64,000 nucleotides of DNA from Sipunculus nudus (Eukaryota > Annelida > Sipuncula > Golfingiida > Sipunculidae), in assembly GCA_026874595.1 (NCBI GenBank), contig CM049308.1, positions 51,967,624 through 52,031,623 of the forward strand, read 5' to 3'. Under the pieces are notes generated by a model, which saw only the letters and a list, made by a program, of their open reading frames with translations, had not been told where the DNA came from and made no database searches. The position numbers and the translations under genes were made by a program. Positions 36,056 to 46,532 of this stretch are shown one piece after another (position 1 is the first letter of the stretch; the number at the start of each line of letters is the position of its first letter).

Positions 36056-36816
36056 TATCTGGACATTTGGAACATCATTTATGATGCCTTTTGGAGTACA
36101 CCGTAATTAAATTATTGTTATTACGTTTTCTTAAATTAAAACTAGAGTATCCCATAAGTGTATAAATTATTAGTTGATACATTTGGGGTTTTGAATGTTA
36201 TTATACTGATAATAGGTTGTAATATATTATTTTGGGATTTGGATAACAGTGTAATTAAATTATTGTAATTATTTTTTTTAAATAGTTGATACATTTGGCG
36301 TTTTGAATGTTAATTTACTGTCAATAGGTTGTTATATATCATTTAAGGAGCTAAAACTGTTAACTGAGATTTGGACAGTTTAAAAACCACATACACAAGC
36401 TTGGACAAAGAGTGTTTTGCTTTATTATGTTTTATTTTTTGTAATATCCGGTATTATACCGCTGGGTTTTTTTAATAAATAAAGACGTACCTCAAGCACA
36501 CAGCTAATCTTTGTCTTGGGCAGATAACTTTTCTAAATCGAGAGTACTTCACCAAGTGTTCCTCGACCATTGACAGGACAAAACCAAACTGCTCTCTGTC
36601 CAGTCTCATGTACTGTTGGAATCTCTCTAAATCAGATTCCAGCTCCTGTATCAGATGGTATGCCCCTTGTTCATATCTCCTCTTATTGATAGCGTGCACC
36701 CACCAACGGTGTTTTCTTTTGTTCCTTTTTTTTGTTTTCACTACTATATACGCCCCTGTAATTATGATAAGCTGTTCCTGATGGTGAAGAAGCTGTGAGG
36801 ATGTGCTGAGTGGCAT
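34397..36816 (-). pseudogene. PIF/Harbinger (HARBI1-like) DDE transposase, two exons, one 2-bp frameshift
   Basis: Exon 1 36816 to 36491, intron 36490-35294 (GTACGT...ACAG), exon 2 35293 to 34397; phases join CLR to FLATEE, a conserved HARBI1 boundary. Residues about 40-108 hold the N-terminal helical part (RRYEQGAYHLIQELESDLER, EEHLVKYSRFRKVI). In exon 2 the DDE nuclease is complete by motif: D near 180 in LAALDGKHVVIK, D near 230 in GSYGRNSDGGIF, and E near 298 in ARRIVENAFGVLAVRWRVF. It would cut and join transposon ends. The only visible lesion is an extra TG at about 34846 (GTGTGG for GTGG) before GDEAFPL, causing an early stop. About 407 residues if read through, normal for the family. 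The intron holds exon 4 of the MADF gene on the opposite strand. Confidence 0.9.
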
Positions 36817-36846
36817 TATGGAGAAGCGAAAGAACGAAAAACGCAC

Positions 36847-36909
36847 CAATGGACGCACACAAAAACGCATCCGTATCCGCAACGCATCCGTACAAGTGGA
36901 CACGCGGCT
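36847..36909. repeat. Right terminal inverted repeat of the Harbinger element
   Basis: CGCATCCGTATCCGC, CGCATCCGTAC and AAGTGGACACGCGGCT at the tip, mirroring the left end, followed by TAA. Confidence 0.85.
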
Positions 36910-36912
36910 TAA

Positions 36913-37032
36913 CTCCTCATCAAAGAACATGTGTTCATATTCTTTCAGCTTATGTTAAGTCTCTTTGACTTAGTCACCTACCTGGCTGACAGTGTAACGG
37001 ATCCATCCTTTCCTACCTGTTGATTGGAATGC

Positions 37033-37082
<50 letters not shown>

Positions 37083-37774
37083 GGAAGCAGAATTCAGCGG
37101 TACCTTTCACGTGACTTTATTCAATAATTCACTATCATTTCTAGTTTTTTAATCATTTGTAATCGATTGAGATGGTTCACTTAATAAGAGGCTTTACAGA
37201 GGTCCATAAGTTTTTCTGAGCCCTGTTGGTTCGCGGAAGTCTTGAATTTTAGTTTATAGTTAATTTGAATCGATAAGCGAAATGAATACATTCAAAGGTT
37301 TTCCACAATATCTTTTATATTTGGAAACATTTTGTATTGCTTAAAAATTGCAGATAAAACAGCTTCATCTCAATCCTTGTATAAGCAACAACACAGGGGA
37401 AATCAGCACTAAATAATGAATATAAAACACAGAATTATACACTAAAGAAGGTATGTTAAAAGTGACTACATGGACGCTTTTGTATAAGCATTATTCATGT
37501 AAAATGAGATGTACAATAACATTCAAAATATAACAACATTCAAAATATAACATTCAAAATATAAAAAAAAAATATGAGACCTTTTAATTATCCATATATT
37601 CTACTTGCACAAATACAGACATGACCCGTTCCCTAGTGTGACTGCAAATATACCTGCATGAATATTCCCTGATGATGGAATTCCTGTGGGCTGGGTTCTA
37701 AATACGCTCCATTAGCAGCGGCTACGCTACGCTCAACTAATAATTGCTACACTACCCGCTGCATTAAACCGCGG
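36913..37774. other. Unassigned, with (AT)n microsatellite
   Basis: (TA)n at 37037-37079. Near 37523-37560 TTCAAAATATAACA occurs three times in tandem. No gene. Confidence 0.5.
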
Positions 37775-38359
37775 TTGCCGGTCAGGTTTGGCCACCAGGC
37801 GACGCTGTTTCTGTGGAATTCCCCCTGCGTTATACTTGACCAAACACATTACACGTTATCATCAGCACAAACAGATGTTCTTCGAGGCACCGGTCACTTT
37901 ACACTGCTGTGGAAAGCGCTTGGTAGCACAGATTATTTTCGTCCCCATTGGAATACACATGATGCAATCGCCAGCTTTCAACACAGTCTGTATACGGACT
38001 TGCTTGAGGTCCGTTATCCCCCACTGTCTGCTGCTTCCTGCATTTCGTGCCGCAAGAGCTATCCCCGCAAAGCTATGTTTGTTTACACGCGCCTTAAGAC
38101 AATCAGATTTCTTATCAGTTCTGCAATTTTTTTATTAAACGCAGAGCCAATCAGATTTTATTTTATCCAGCGCAAACTGACCGGGTGTTGCCAAACCAGA
38201 AAAATCCTGCTAATTCTCACAGCGTGTGAGTGGAAGGTCACTGGGCCGGGAGGTCACGCACTGTGTTCAGAGTGTAGGTTCGAAACAAAGGAACCTTTCC
38301 TTGGACTGGCTGAAACCCGTGTCATCTCAGCCTCTAACATGCGCTCATCGGACACTTGA
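37775..38359 (+). other. Long open frame in repeat-like sequence
   Basis: 194 codons from ATG 37775, the longest single frame in the window, but with no recognisable domain and an overlapping second open frame (37788-38138). The last third overlaps the repeat shared with 9558-9650, so coding is doubtful. GC content is higher than the surroundings. Confidence 0.25.
38187..38281. repeat. Short dispersed repeat, second copy (see 9558-9650)
   Basis: TGTTGCCAAACC, GAGTGGAAGGTCACTG, AGGTCACGCACTGTGTTCAG; same orientation and order as 9558-9650. Confidence 0.7.
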
Positions 38360-39186
38360 TCCCCGTGACAGGGAATACAATTTGGTTATCCTGTCTTTTC
38401 ATATCCACGTCAGCGAACTAACTGGTTGAGATGTTCCGTGGTGTCACGGACTTCTTGTCGGATCAGCATCAAACACATATTGAACATATCAAGGAGCTGT
38501 ATATTTAGTATAATTCAATGAAATAGTCTAGAAATAATAAAGGTTAGATAAAATTTATGGGTTAGCTATTTTGCACTATCGCCTACATAACTATGTAAAT
38601 AGGCTTATTTTTTAAAATTAATTTATGACATAAAACATTTCATATTCAGCTGCTGATCGTCATGACCAATGGGTCACTTGTCTTGAAGTGTAGTAAGAGG
38701 ATTTCAATGGAAAATGGAGACAAGTTACTACAAGCAAGATACCGAGACCGTGGGGGAATTAACAACGTTCAGTTCATTAGAGACGTGATAAACTGTAAAT
38801 AAACTGAGTTGGGTATAAACTGAAGCACCAAAGTCCATCGATGTTCAGTTAAATCTATTAATACTTCAGTCCCGTGACGTCATATGTTGGGACTGACGTC
38901 ATATGTTTACAAAGTCCGATGGTCACGTAAAAAGATAAATGATCAAATATATCAATAATATCAAATCAAAGTCAAATCAAACTGAACAGTTATATGATCA
39001 GTGTGATGTGAATTATGTCAAAGTTCACCGTAATAAACAGTCGTAGCGATGGTATATGCAAAGTGATAGTGTGTAATCAGATAAATCATGCAATATAGTG
39101 CGAGTCTGACGCTAGACAAAGGAAATCACTGGTCTGTGTTCTGCCTCACTGGAACCAATGACTTGGTACAATGGGAGCCACCTCAA
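38360..39186. other. Unassigned; holds a CRE-like pair
   Basis: GTGACGTCATATGTTGGGAC followed directly by TGACGTCATATGTTTAC (about 38875-38912): two TGACGTCA palindromes 20 bp apart. If the LTR element below is real, this would be its internal region, but no gag or pol is readable. Confidence 0.35.
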
Positions 39187-39204
39187 GTCCCTTATCGGGC
39201 GCCA
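39187..39204 (-). other. Retroelement primer-binding site (tRNA-Lys type)
   Basis: Minus strand reads TGGCGCCCGATAAGGGAC, matching 16 of 18 bases of the classic Lys primer-binding site, and lies 2 bp from a TATCGACA that would be the 3' end of an LTR (39207 upwards). Confidence 0.6.
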
Positions 39205-39206
39205 AA

Positions 39207-39536
39207 TGTCGATATCGATCGGCGCACCAGTAATTTCACACCCTGTGACACTTGAGCCCACCGTGGGGTTCGAGGAGTGGTGGTAAATGTCATTACCTCC
39301 ACCCAGTTCATTGATGTGACCTCCGGGATGGTAACCCTGCCTCTTCTCTGGCGTACTCTTTTTGTTTTGCAAGAAAGCGAGAGTTTCTGATTTTTCCAAA
39401 GCCTTTACTCCAGTATTTGTTGTAATTAATGATAATATTGGTTTGCCATATAAACATGATTATCCTACAAATACAGGTTTTTATTTAAGGTTACGTATAC
39501 CTTTTATAACGATCAAGACTTCATACAGCTTCAACA
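39207..39536 (-). mobile_element. Putative LTR adjoining the primer-binding site
   Basis: On the plus strand it starts TGTCGATATCGATCGGCGC and a candidate outer end is CTTCAACA near 39536. Only the inner edge, next to the primer-binding site, is supported; the outer edge is a guess and no second LTR was found. Confidence 0.35.
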
Positions 39537-39554
39537 AACTGTTTTTTTATATAT

Positions 39555-39812
39555 GTAGGCATAACAGCAGACCAAACATATTTTCTTGTTTTGAGAAATT
39601 CTGGGACATTTTTCAAGTACTTTTGTCCAAGGTACTCCTCCACTAACAGTTTCATCTTCTTTCTTTGTCTGCCAGATATTCATTCATCTTTTCAAATTCT
39701 TCAGTTGTTTGGACAGGACCACTGTCCAATATTTCACCCTCACATTCATTTCCATCATCTTTTGTTAGTAGTTTTCGAAGGACAGCAGTGATATTTCTCT
39801 GTTCTTCACGAA
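39555..39812 (-). pseudogene. DUF4806-like fragment
   Basis: Minus strand reads REEQRNITAVLRKLLTKDDG, TTEEFEKMNEYLADKER, then after a shift KLLVEEYLGQKYLKNVPEF. The T-EEFE-x-xNE-L-D-E-x-x-LV-x-LG layout resembles the start of DUF4806 domains found in many invertebrate transposon-related proteins. Short and frameshifted, so tentative. Confidence 0.35.
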
Positions 39813-40149
39813 TTTCATCAAGTTAATCAGTACAGTCACCCTGAAATCTATCAAAATAAACATACAATGTACAAACTTGTTCGTCATCCACAGACCTGAT
39901 TTCCCTAATATATGTGTTTGTTTAATAACATAAAGCAATTTGCCTAGAAATTGAGAGAGAACAACATTGAGGACCTTAAAAAAATATGACTTCATATGGT
40001 ATCATACTCAAATAGTTTCCAAGCTGTCCTCAAGACAAGTTTCATTTGAGTGATGAGCAACAGCACTATACTAAAATTGATTATGAGAATAGTTAAGTAA
40101 AACCCTTACTGTTGTGTTTACTGTGCACATTTTGGACTACAAAGATGTA
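39813..40149. other. No feature seen
   Basis: AT-rich; nothing recognised. Confidence 0.35.
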
Positions 40150-41048
40150 GAAGATTTTCATGATCAGAAACTCTCACTCGTCCACAACCCCCCGAACTCA
40201 CTTTAGACTCCACTCAAATCCCCTGCTTTCACTAGGTCACGCGTCTCCTTTCTCTCCTGCTCTTTTACACTACGCCTTGCTCGTTCCACATGCTCTGTTA
40301 ACCGATCATCACCCATACCTCGCAGCCACCTCCAGGTGTTCTTCCTTTGAAACATTATGACACCCTCCATAGCACAACTACTTTGCATTCGGCCCTTCTA
40401 GCACCAGGTAATCTAACATACCAAAATCTCTGTCAGATTTTATATTCGTAATGGGCACACTGGCAGTCTCACTCATTCTCTTACTCAGATCAGCATTCAC
40501 TCCTCGTAGCTGATCTTGAAGCAACTTCTGGGTCTTACTAAAGAAGGATGCCACTCATTCACCAAAGCACCATACAGCCTGTCCTTTCTAACACTGATAT
40601 CCACATTTAAACACTCCACCACTTTCATCTGGCTAAAAGCATCCTGTGCAAACACACCAGTGACCTTTTCAACCTTGCAGTCAGTCCACTAATGTGCGTC
40701 ACACTCTCCACAACGGCCATGTCAGCAACTTGTCAATCAGCCTAAAGCACGCACTCAACACACAAACTTTTCCACACCCAGGTCAGCATGCACCGTTTTC
40801 ATCAACAGGTCCTCATCTTTCACACACACCAAAGGTCGCACAACAAAAGGTAAAATCAACAATACGCTGGTAAAACTGCTCTTCTGAATGTTCAGCCTCC
40901 TGACTGCCTCCAACATTCCTGCAAAGATGCTTGATGAATTTGAACGGTCAACAAATTTGGAATAAACAAAAAATACCTTGATTACTACCTGTTTGGCAGC
41001 ACGAATGTAGAAAAGTTCTTTCTCCGTCACTGCTGTATTCCCAGCCAA
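40150..41048 (-). pseudogene. Unrecognised decayed reading frame
   Basis: Minus strand from ATG 41048: MAGNTAVTEKELFYIRAAKQ, SIFAGMLEAVRRLNIQKSSF, VCVKDEDLLMKTVHADLG to a stop at 40755. Shifted frames continue with KVVECLNVDISVRKDRLYG, ALVNEWHPSLVRP and, near 40300, WRWLRGMGDDRLTEHVERAR. The succession suggests one long eroded protein. Family not recognised. Confidence 0.35.
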
Positions 41049-41489
41049 AACAGTGAGCTCATCATTATATCACAGTGACATCACTTTTTAATTCTTATCA
41101 CGACCTTAGATTAGTCCCTCACGCTGTTTAGGGAGAATTTGCTAACGGTTTTAAAATAATAACAAATATAATGACTGGTCTATTAGACACACAAGCATCT
41201 TCATGTCTCTCTCTCTCACTGACCCGCTCCTCTAGTTCAGCTAATTAGTGTTTGCCAAAAAGCAAAGCTGATTCATACAAAGTAGGACTGAGAACATATT
41301 TTTATTTCTGTAATGTACTTCTGTTAGTGTTGTCTGTATCCATGTATGACTTGTATATTGTCAATGTCTATTTACTGTCATGATGTACAATGTACTTTGC
41401 GATAGCAGACGGCTGACGCGCGCGCAAGTCTGTTACTACATTGATAAACAGATTGGAGCGACTTTTTCAGATTTGACGCTTGTGTTTTG
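41049..41489. other. No feature seen
   Basis: Nothing recognised; an open frame starting at 41380 runs into the repeat that follows. Confidence 0.35.
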
Positions 41490-42619
41490 GGCTTTTTTCT
41501 GCTTGATAGACTTTATATTACAAACGAGAAACCTGTACAGTTTATACCGTAAAGTAGAACAGCAGGATTGCTTATTTAATGACGAGATACTTTTATAAGA
41601 TTAGCATACACATTTGGAGTTGAAAAGAAGGGATAGTGGTAAAGGGATTAGTGTCTGGATGATAAACTAATCACCGACATTACTGTAGAAGATGAGAGAT
41701 ATTATAGTTTAAAGACGTAGAAGTAGCAACTTGAATGTGGTCTGACATGTTTTGGGGGTTTTTTTGGGGGGGGGGGGGGGGAGGCGGAAATTGTCCAACC
41801 CAGTAGAAATGAGAAATCCTAGCGGGGACTAAAAGTGGAAGGGGTGGGGGTTGAGGTGGCAGTTCGGGATAGCTGGACCCCTTAAACAGCAATATGTATT
41901 AGCTTTTTAATGTTTTGTAGCTTTTTCTTCCCTTTCTTGCGTTTCTAGGCCTCTGTTGATTTTGCTTAGAAACGGTTCTTTATATTACGCTAAAAAAGGT
42001 TCTTTATATTGTAGCCTGTCAAAGGTACATCGCACCACACCATTACGGGAACGGTCGAAGGAGTTATATCAAGGAAGGACCAACTGAAGATCTCTGTGGA
42101 CACCGGGAAGAGTATCCAAACCCTCAAGGTTGACACCGGTGCTATTTGGAGGGACCTGATGGTGGGCGAAGATCAGAACGCGGACCCTGAGAAAGCCTTT
42201 CTACAGAAAATTCAGTTTCGCTGCAGTGTAGTAATAAAAACGAGATCGTATCTTTCGAAGTTTAGGAAAGACAGTAAAAAAGACAATTAAGTCGTAAGAA
42301 TCGATTACTTTCAATAAATTGATTACCTTCAATAAAGTGGTGTGGACCATTTTTTCTAGTCGGGTCTATGCCTGGCATTTGGTATCTGCATGTGCATCGT
42401 GTACGGTCAACATTAATGTAAGTAGCTTTATATTGTTGTGAATGTGATGTTGTGATTGGGAAATGTTAGTTGTTGATCGTTTGTGCGAAGTCATCGGGGG
42501 CTTAGTATTTGTAACAGTCATTAATCTCGGAAGAACTATATACCCAGAAATCCCTTTTCCTGACAGGTGGGAGGTTGTTTATGGCATGCCCTTTAGGTTT
42601 CCAAATTTTAAAGACCATA
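41490..42619 (+). repeat. ~1.1-kb dispersed repeat, copy 1
   Basis: Direct copy of 48066-49430. Shared landmarks: ATAAGATTAGCATACACATT, GAAGGGATAGTGGTA, a G-rich tract (G16 at 41766-41781), GAGGTGGCAGTTCGGGATAG, ACGGGAACGGTCGAAGGAG, TGCCTGGCATTTGGTATCTG and CCTGACAGGTGGGAGG. An open frame 42096-42290 has no domain. Family unknown. Confidence 0.85.
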
Positions 42620-43639
42620 AGTAGAGTGGGATGCATTTTTTGTGAGAGAACGAAAGTATTTTAGCAGAACTTGTTCAACCTGGAATGGGTATTATAGCGA
42701 TTATGATGTGGTTATCAGAAAACTCAAACCTCCCGTAATATAAGCACCCGTGATCCTCCTTTTTTTTAACTTCCACATTGTGTTAGACTAGACAGAACCG
42801 TATAAATCTTATTCATATACCTCCTATCACGTTTATGGATATCAAACTCTCGAGAGACTTCCCAGCAATATGCCTTTCTAGATATACCCTGCATCGACAG
42901 CATTACTTAAATCGGCCGTGATAAAGCCCTTCGTGCTTTTCAAGCAATTTAGTGATTATTTAACAGGAGTAAACTTTATTCGTATGTGACGTTTTAGGCC
43001 CTCTGTGCCACAGGAGCGTTATCCAGTTTCAATAGAAGGTGTAACACGACGAGCCAGAACTTGATTGCACACCCCTTAATGACACTTGACCAAAATAAAT
43101 TATAGGGAAGGCACCGGGAACAAGACGAGCGAGTCTATGTTGATCGTAAACTGATTTTTCTTAGAGGTTCCAAAGAGAGTAAATTTGATATTTTGAATAA
43201 ACTTTTTTCGGAAAGTTGGAAAGTTGGTCTGGATTTAGCTCTACAAATGACCTATTTGCCTTCTCTATTAATACATCAGCTTGGAAAGGCTTGATAACAA
43301 CAAACCCTGTCTTTGCCTGATGATACAACTTTCCAAAATGTAAAGTTACAGTCTGGAAAAATACCGTCTCAATGACTGGACATTCTATCTGCAGAGAGGG
43401 GAATGCAAAATGCTTACTTTTTGGGGATGGGGAAATTAATAATAGTTAAGGGTTTTCGCACTTTGTGCCCCTATATGAATGTGAAATAAAAGATGAGAAT
43501 GTTTACTTTGTGGAGGGTATGTTCTGGTGCGAGGTCATCACCATGATCTCAGATACACTGATAGTTAGCATTAAATGGCTCGGTTTTCTTATCTTTTATG
43601 TATATGTAGCCGGTTGTTCCTCAGGTGATATATACATGT
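42620..43639. other. Unassigned sequence
   Basis: A plus-strand run near 43130-43270 (KLIFLRGSKESKFDILNKL, SESWKVGLDLALQMTYL) is protein-like but unrecognised. Nothing else seen. Confidence 0.3.
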
Positions 43640-44100
43640 ATCAGTCTGTGTAGGTGTGCGTAAATAAAACAACAAATTATGATTAAAAAGGTAAAAATAA
43701 TTTTTAGTTGTTTTCTTTTTGTTTGCTGAGTAGGAGATTGTTTTACCTCTAATCAGACATATTAAAGTTTCCCGTAGAAGGGCAGAGTTTGCAAAGCTGT
43801 TGTTTCTGACTGTATCCGTAATGCATTCTTTGATGGAAGTTAAATATTCTTTATCATCTAATAAAGAAAAAATGAACTTCCAGTAACCTGGACCACGTTT
43901 AAACTCAGACATTTTTATATATACTCAGGAATGATCAGTCTTATTACCTGCTTCAATTCCTAAGCCTTGAATAAAGTTACAAAAACCTTCACTTATAAGA
44001 AAATAATCCAACCTGCAGAAAACAGGTTTGGGTTGGTACCTGTGCCAATTTTATTCATGTGTCTGTGAATGCTGTGATCTACAATTTAAACTACAAAGGT
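43640..44100 (-). pseudogene. L1/Tx1-like LINE endonuclease fragment
   Basis: Minus strand: CRLDYFLISEGFCNFI and GIEAGNKTDHS, the RLDY-LIS and catalytic DHS boxes closing an APE endonuclease domain, then one stop, then KRGPGYWKFIFSLLDDKEYL, ECITDTVRN and ICLIRGKTISYSANKKK, the linker to RT. Same clade as the 1-6783 element but opposite strand and a separate insertion. Confidence 0.75.
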
Positions 44101-44189
44101 TCATCCATTCAAGTAAATTTTTTCTTGGTTTTATCATGACCGAATTCAATTCCACCTCTTTCATCAATTGTAGGACGTAAACTTAGATG

Positions 44190-44375
44190 AATAAGCAATG
44201 TAAAAGTGAAAGAAAATAAGCCATAGTTTGTGAAGATAGGACCAATATTAACAAAGTTCAGAAGAAAATAAGATTTTGATATGTTTTGATCATCTTGACC
44301 TTGACTTATTTGAATAATAAACATAGGATTCCCAGATATCGTTACGATAAAATTATTTATAAAATCGGTTTCTGG
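44190..44375. repeat. Repeat shared with 62660-62830
   Basis: GTGAAAGAAAATAAGCCATA, GACCAATATTAACAAAGTTC, AAGAAAATAAGATTTTGATA and ATTTGAATAATAAACATAGG occur in the same order and orientation at 62660-62830. Confidence 0.8.
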
Positions 44376-44429
44376 TTCAGCTCATTCATAATGGCCAATT
44401 TGGCCCAAAAAGGTTTTGCCAACATTATT

Positions 44430-44840
44430 TATAAATTCGAGAGGTGTCACCTGTGCTGTGGATGTGTCTAAGGGTGCTCCTACTGCGAAAGGCAGGAGAA
44501 TATATTCTGCCAAGTATGACGCTAATAGTGGGCAGCGGAGAACCTTGTGTGAAATATCAGCTGATATTGCGACCTTTTTCCAGCTCAAGGCTAACAAGAA
44601 GCTTATTGTTTGTGTTACATGTCACAATACACAGCCGAATACGCAGTGCCACAGACAGAATCCGTAAAATCGAAACCGACCTAAACAAAGAAACCACAAC
44701 GATACAGCAAGGTCTGAAGCTTTTTTATAAGCAGTCTGTATCATTCAAAGTGAAGAGGACTGCCAAAAGCAGCCCTGCTACAGAATGTGATCTCTCCGAA
44801 AAAAGTTAGGACGAAATCGCCCCACAAAGAAAGCAGCCAG
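44430..44840 (+). pseudogene. C2C2 zinc-module N-terminal exon, frameshifted, ending at a donor
   Basis: Across three frames: FERCHLC, then GRRIYSAKYDANSGQRRTL, FFQLKANKKLIVCVTCHNT, then DRIRKIETDLNKETTTIQQ and a basic/Ser-rich tail. CHLC and CVTC give a C-x2-C...C-x2-C module of the kind found at the start of many mollusc and cnidarian transposon-related proteins. Exon closes at CCAG/GTAAGTAA (44841). At least two frameshifts and one stop (44808). No downstream exon recognised. Confidence 0.5.
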
Positions 44841-45777
44841 GTAAGTAAATATTTATTCACATTTCAACTGGTATTCATTACTTAATGTACCTGTAATCTA
44901 AAGACACCACTGGGTCTGCCTTTGTTGTACTAAGCCCTGCCCAACCTTCAAGTTCATAATTACCATGATTTTTAATTTTTTTTTCATGTAGTAAAAACAT
45001 GACCTTTTCAAAATTTCCCCAATAAAAAAATGGACAACCTTCTGGTACCCTGTTAGGGGATGCAACATCCCCCCCCGCCTGTTTTTTTTAAACTACAATT
45101 TAATGTTGTCATTTTTTTAATAAAATAAATGCAAATACAGTAATTAAGAGGATATTATAGTTCAAAATAGGATCTGATAAGCTTTGGCTCCTGAATTATT
45201 TTTTTATGCTCCCCTTATCAAGGAAAGCTTTGTTTGTTTCTCCAGTAACATCTGCTTTACAGGTATACTTCTAGATTGCAAAAGCATGAAAAGCATTATT
45301 TAAGAAAGTTTTATCGGTGGAAAGTTTGAGTTCTAAGCTAACAGAGTTGGAACCCTGATTAAAAAATGAACAAGTGTTGTTGAATATCTCAAGGGAAAAT
45401 ATTTTCTCAAAATCTTTAGATCTATAACAATATACTATGGATTGTGGTTAAAAAGACATTCACTTTTGTGATTTTTATTTGTCAGTTGGAAAAAAAATAT
45501 TTATTTTGTTTATGAACTGTACACTGTTTACAAAATATGAGTTAATGGCATTATTTGATATTTGTTTGAGTGAACATATGTGCTGATAGTGTTAAAAGGA
45601 TAAAACACAGGTGAAGTTTTCAAATACACATATATGTAAAAGTTCTACATGTAAACTTAATTTTTGTCCAGTAGTAAGAAACTGATTTTTTCATAATTTA
45701 CAAGTTAAAAACATGCATTTTCAGTTTGCATGGTCAGTTTGACATTCTACGTTGACTGTTTGCATGATTTTACACAT
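44841..45777. other. AT-rich, no gene seen
   Basis: Probable intron or intergenic sequence; nothing recognised. Confidence 0.35.
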
Positions 45778-46508
45778 TGTTGCATGGACGTCACCCGGAC
45801 ATCGGAGGATGGCGCCACGAAGTGGTGTGGCCGCCCCCGTTTCCACGCTTATGGATCCACCCCGCTATCAGTGACTACTGACGCGCTTTTAGAAACATAA
45901 AAACTATTCTTGGACCATTCAGTACTGGTTTTGCAGTTCTGCCGGCGCTATCGTTTGTCTCAAGCAAAACCACAAACTTCTGCGGTTTTCACCCTTTGTT
46001 GAAAGCCTATAAAACGAACTCGCCTGCAGTACGAGGCGGGACTATTGACTTTACTACGCCACGTTACAGTTTTCCCCGGGGACCGTGACCGTGGGCTCTT
46101 GGTCCCCAAGCCCACGGAATGCCATGAACCACGCCATGAACTTTATTATTTAGGAAGAGGAGAGACTTTGTTTGTTTGGTGCCACATGGATTAATACAGG
46201 ACTTCAGTTTTGTGTGTGCCCGAATTATGTGTTGATGATGGACTTCAGTTTCTCGTATACCGGATTCAGTTAAGTATTTCGTTACAGTTCGTTATTTAGA
46301 GACTCAGTTTTCGTCAGAGACTTGGTTATAAATTACGTTATGTATTGACTATTATATTATTTGTGTACGATTGTAAATATTGTGATATAGGAATATAGCA
46401 CTGTTTTTGCTCCCATATTTTGGTTACGTATTCATTTGAAGAGAACGTGTCTGAGCATATGTGTTACGGTTCGGCCTAAGTTGTTTGGTGTGAAAAGGGA
46501 CCGTAACA
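45778..46508 (+). mobile_element. Solo LTR, 731 bp
   Basis: Begins TGTTGCATGG, ends GGGACCGTAACA, and is flanked by ACAT on both sides (45774-45777, 46509-46512). A TATA box (TATAAAA, 46008-46014) sits in a GC-richer promoter-like part, followed about 30 bp on by a possible start region. No primer-binding site follows and no second LTR is seen, so it looks like a solo LTR left by recombination. The Gypsy remnant next to it lies on the opposite strand and need not be related. Confidence 0.6.
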
Positions 46509-46532
46509 ACATGTAATTTAGTTATTGTTGGT

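Larger units (their letters stand above)
33103..36909. mobile_element. Full-length PIF/Harbinger DNA transposon
   Basis: 3807 bp with TAA duplicated on each side (33100-33102 and 36910-36912), the 3-bp target typical of PIF/Harbinger. Left end AGCTGCGTGTCCACTT; right end, reverse complemented, AGCCGCGTGTCCACTT. GTGTCCACTTATGCGG recurs at 33183 and inverted as AAGTGGACAC at 33289, and CGCATCCGTATCCGC lies near the right end, giving repeated transposase-binding-like sites. Two genes inside: a DDE transposase on the minus strand and a MADF/BESS protein on the plus strand, interdigitated through each other's introns. Confidence 0.95.

Noticed and set aside
37775-38359. 194-codon frame as a real gene
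   Set aside because: No domain; overlaps a dispersed repeat and a second open frame. Listed only as an open stretch.
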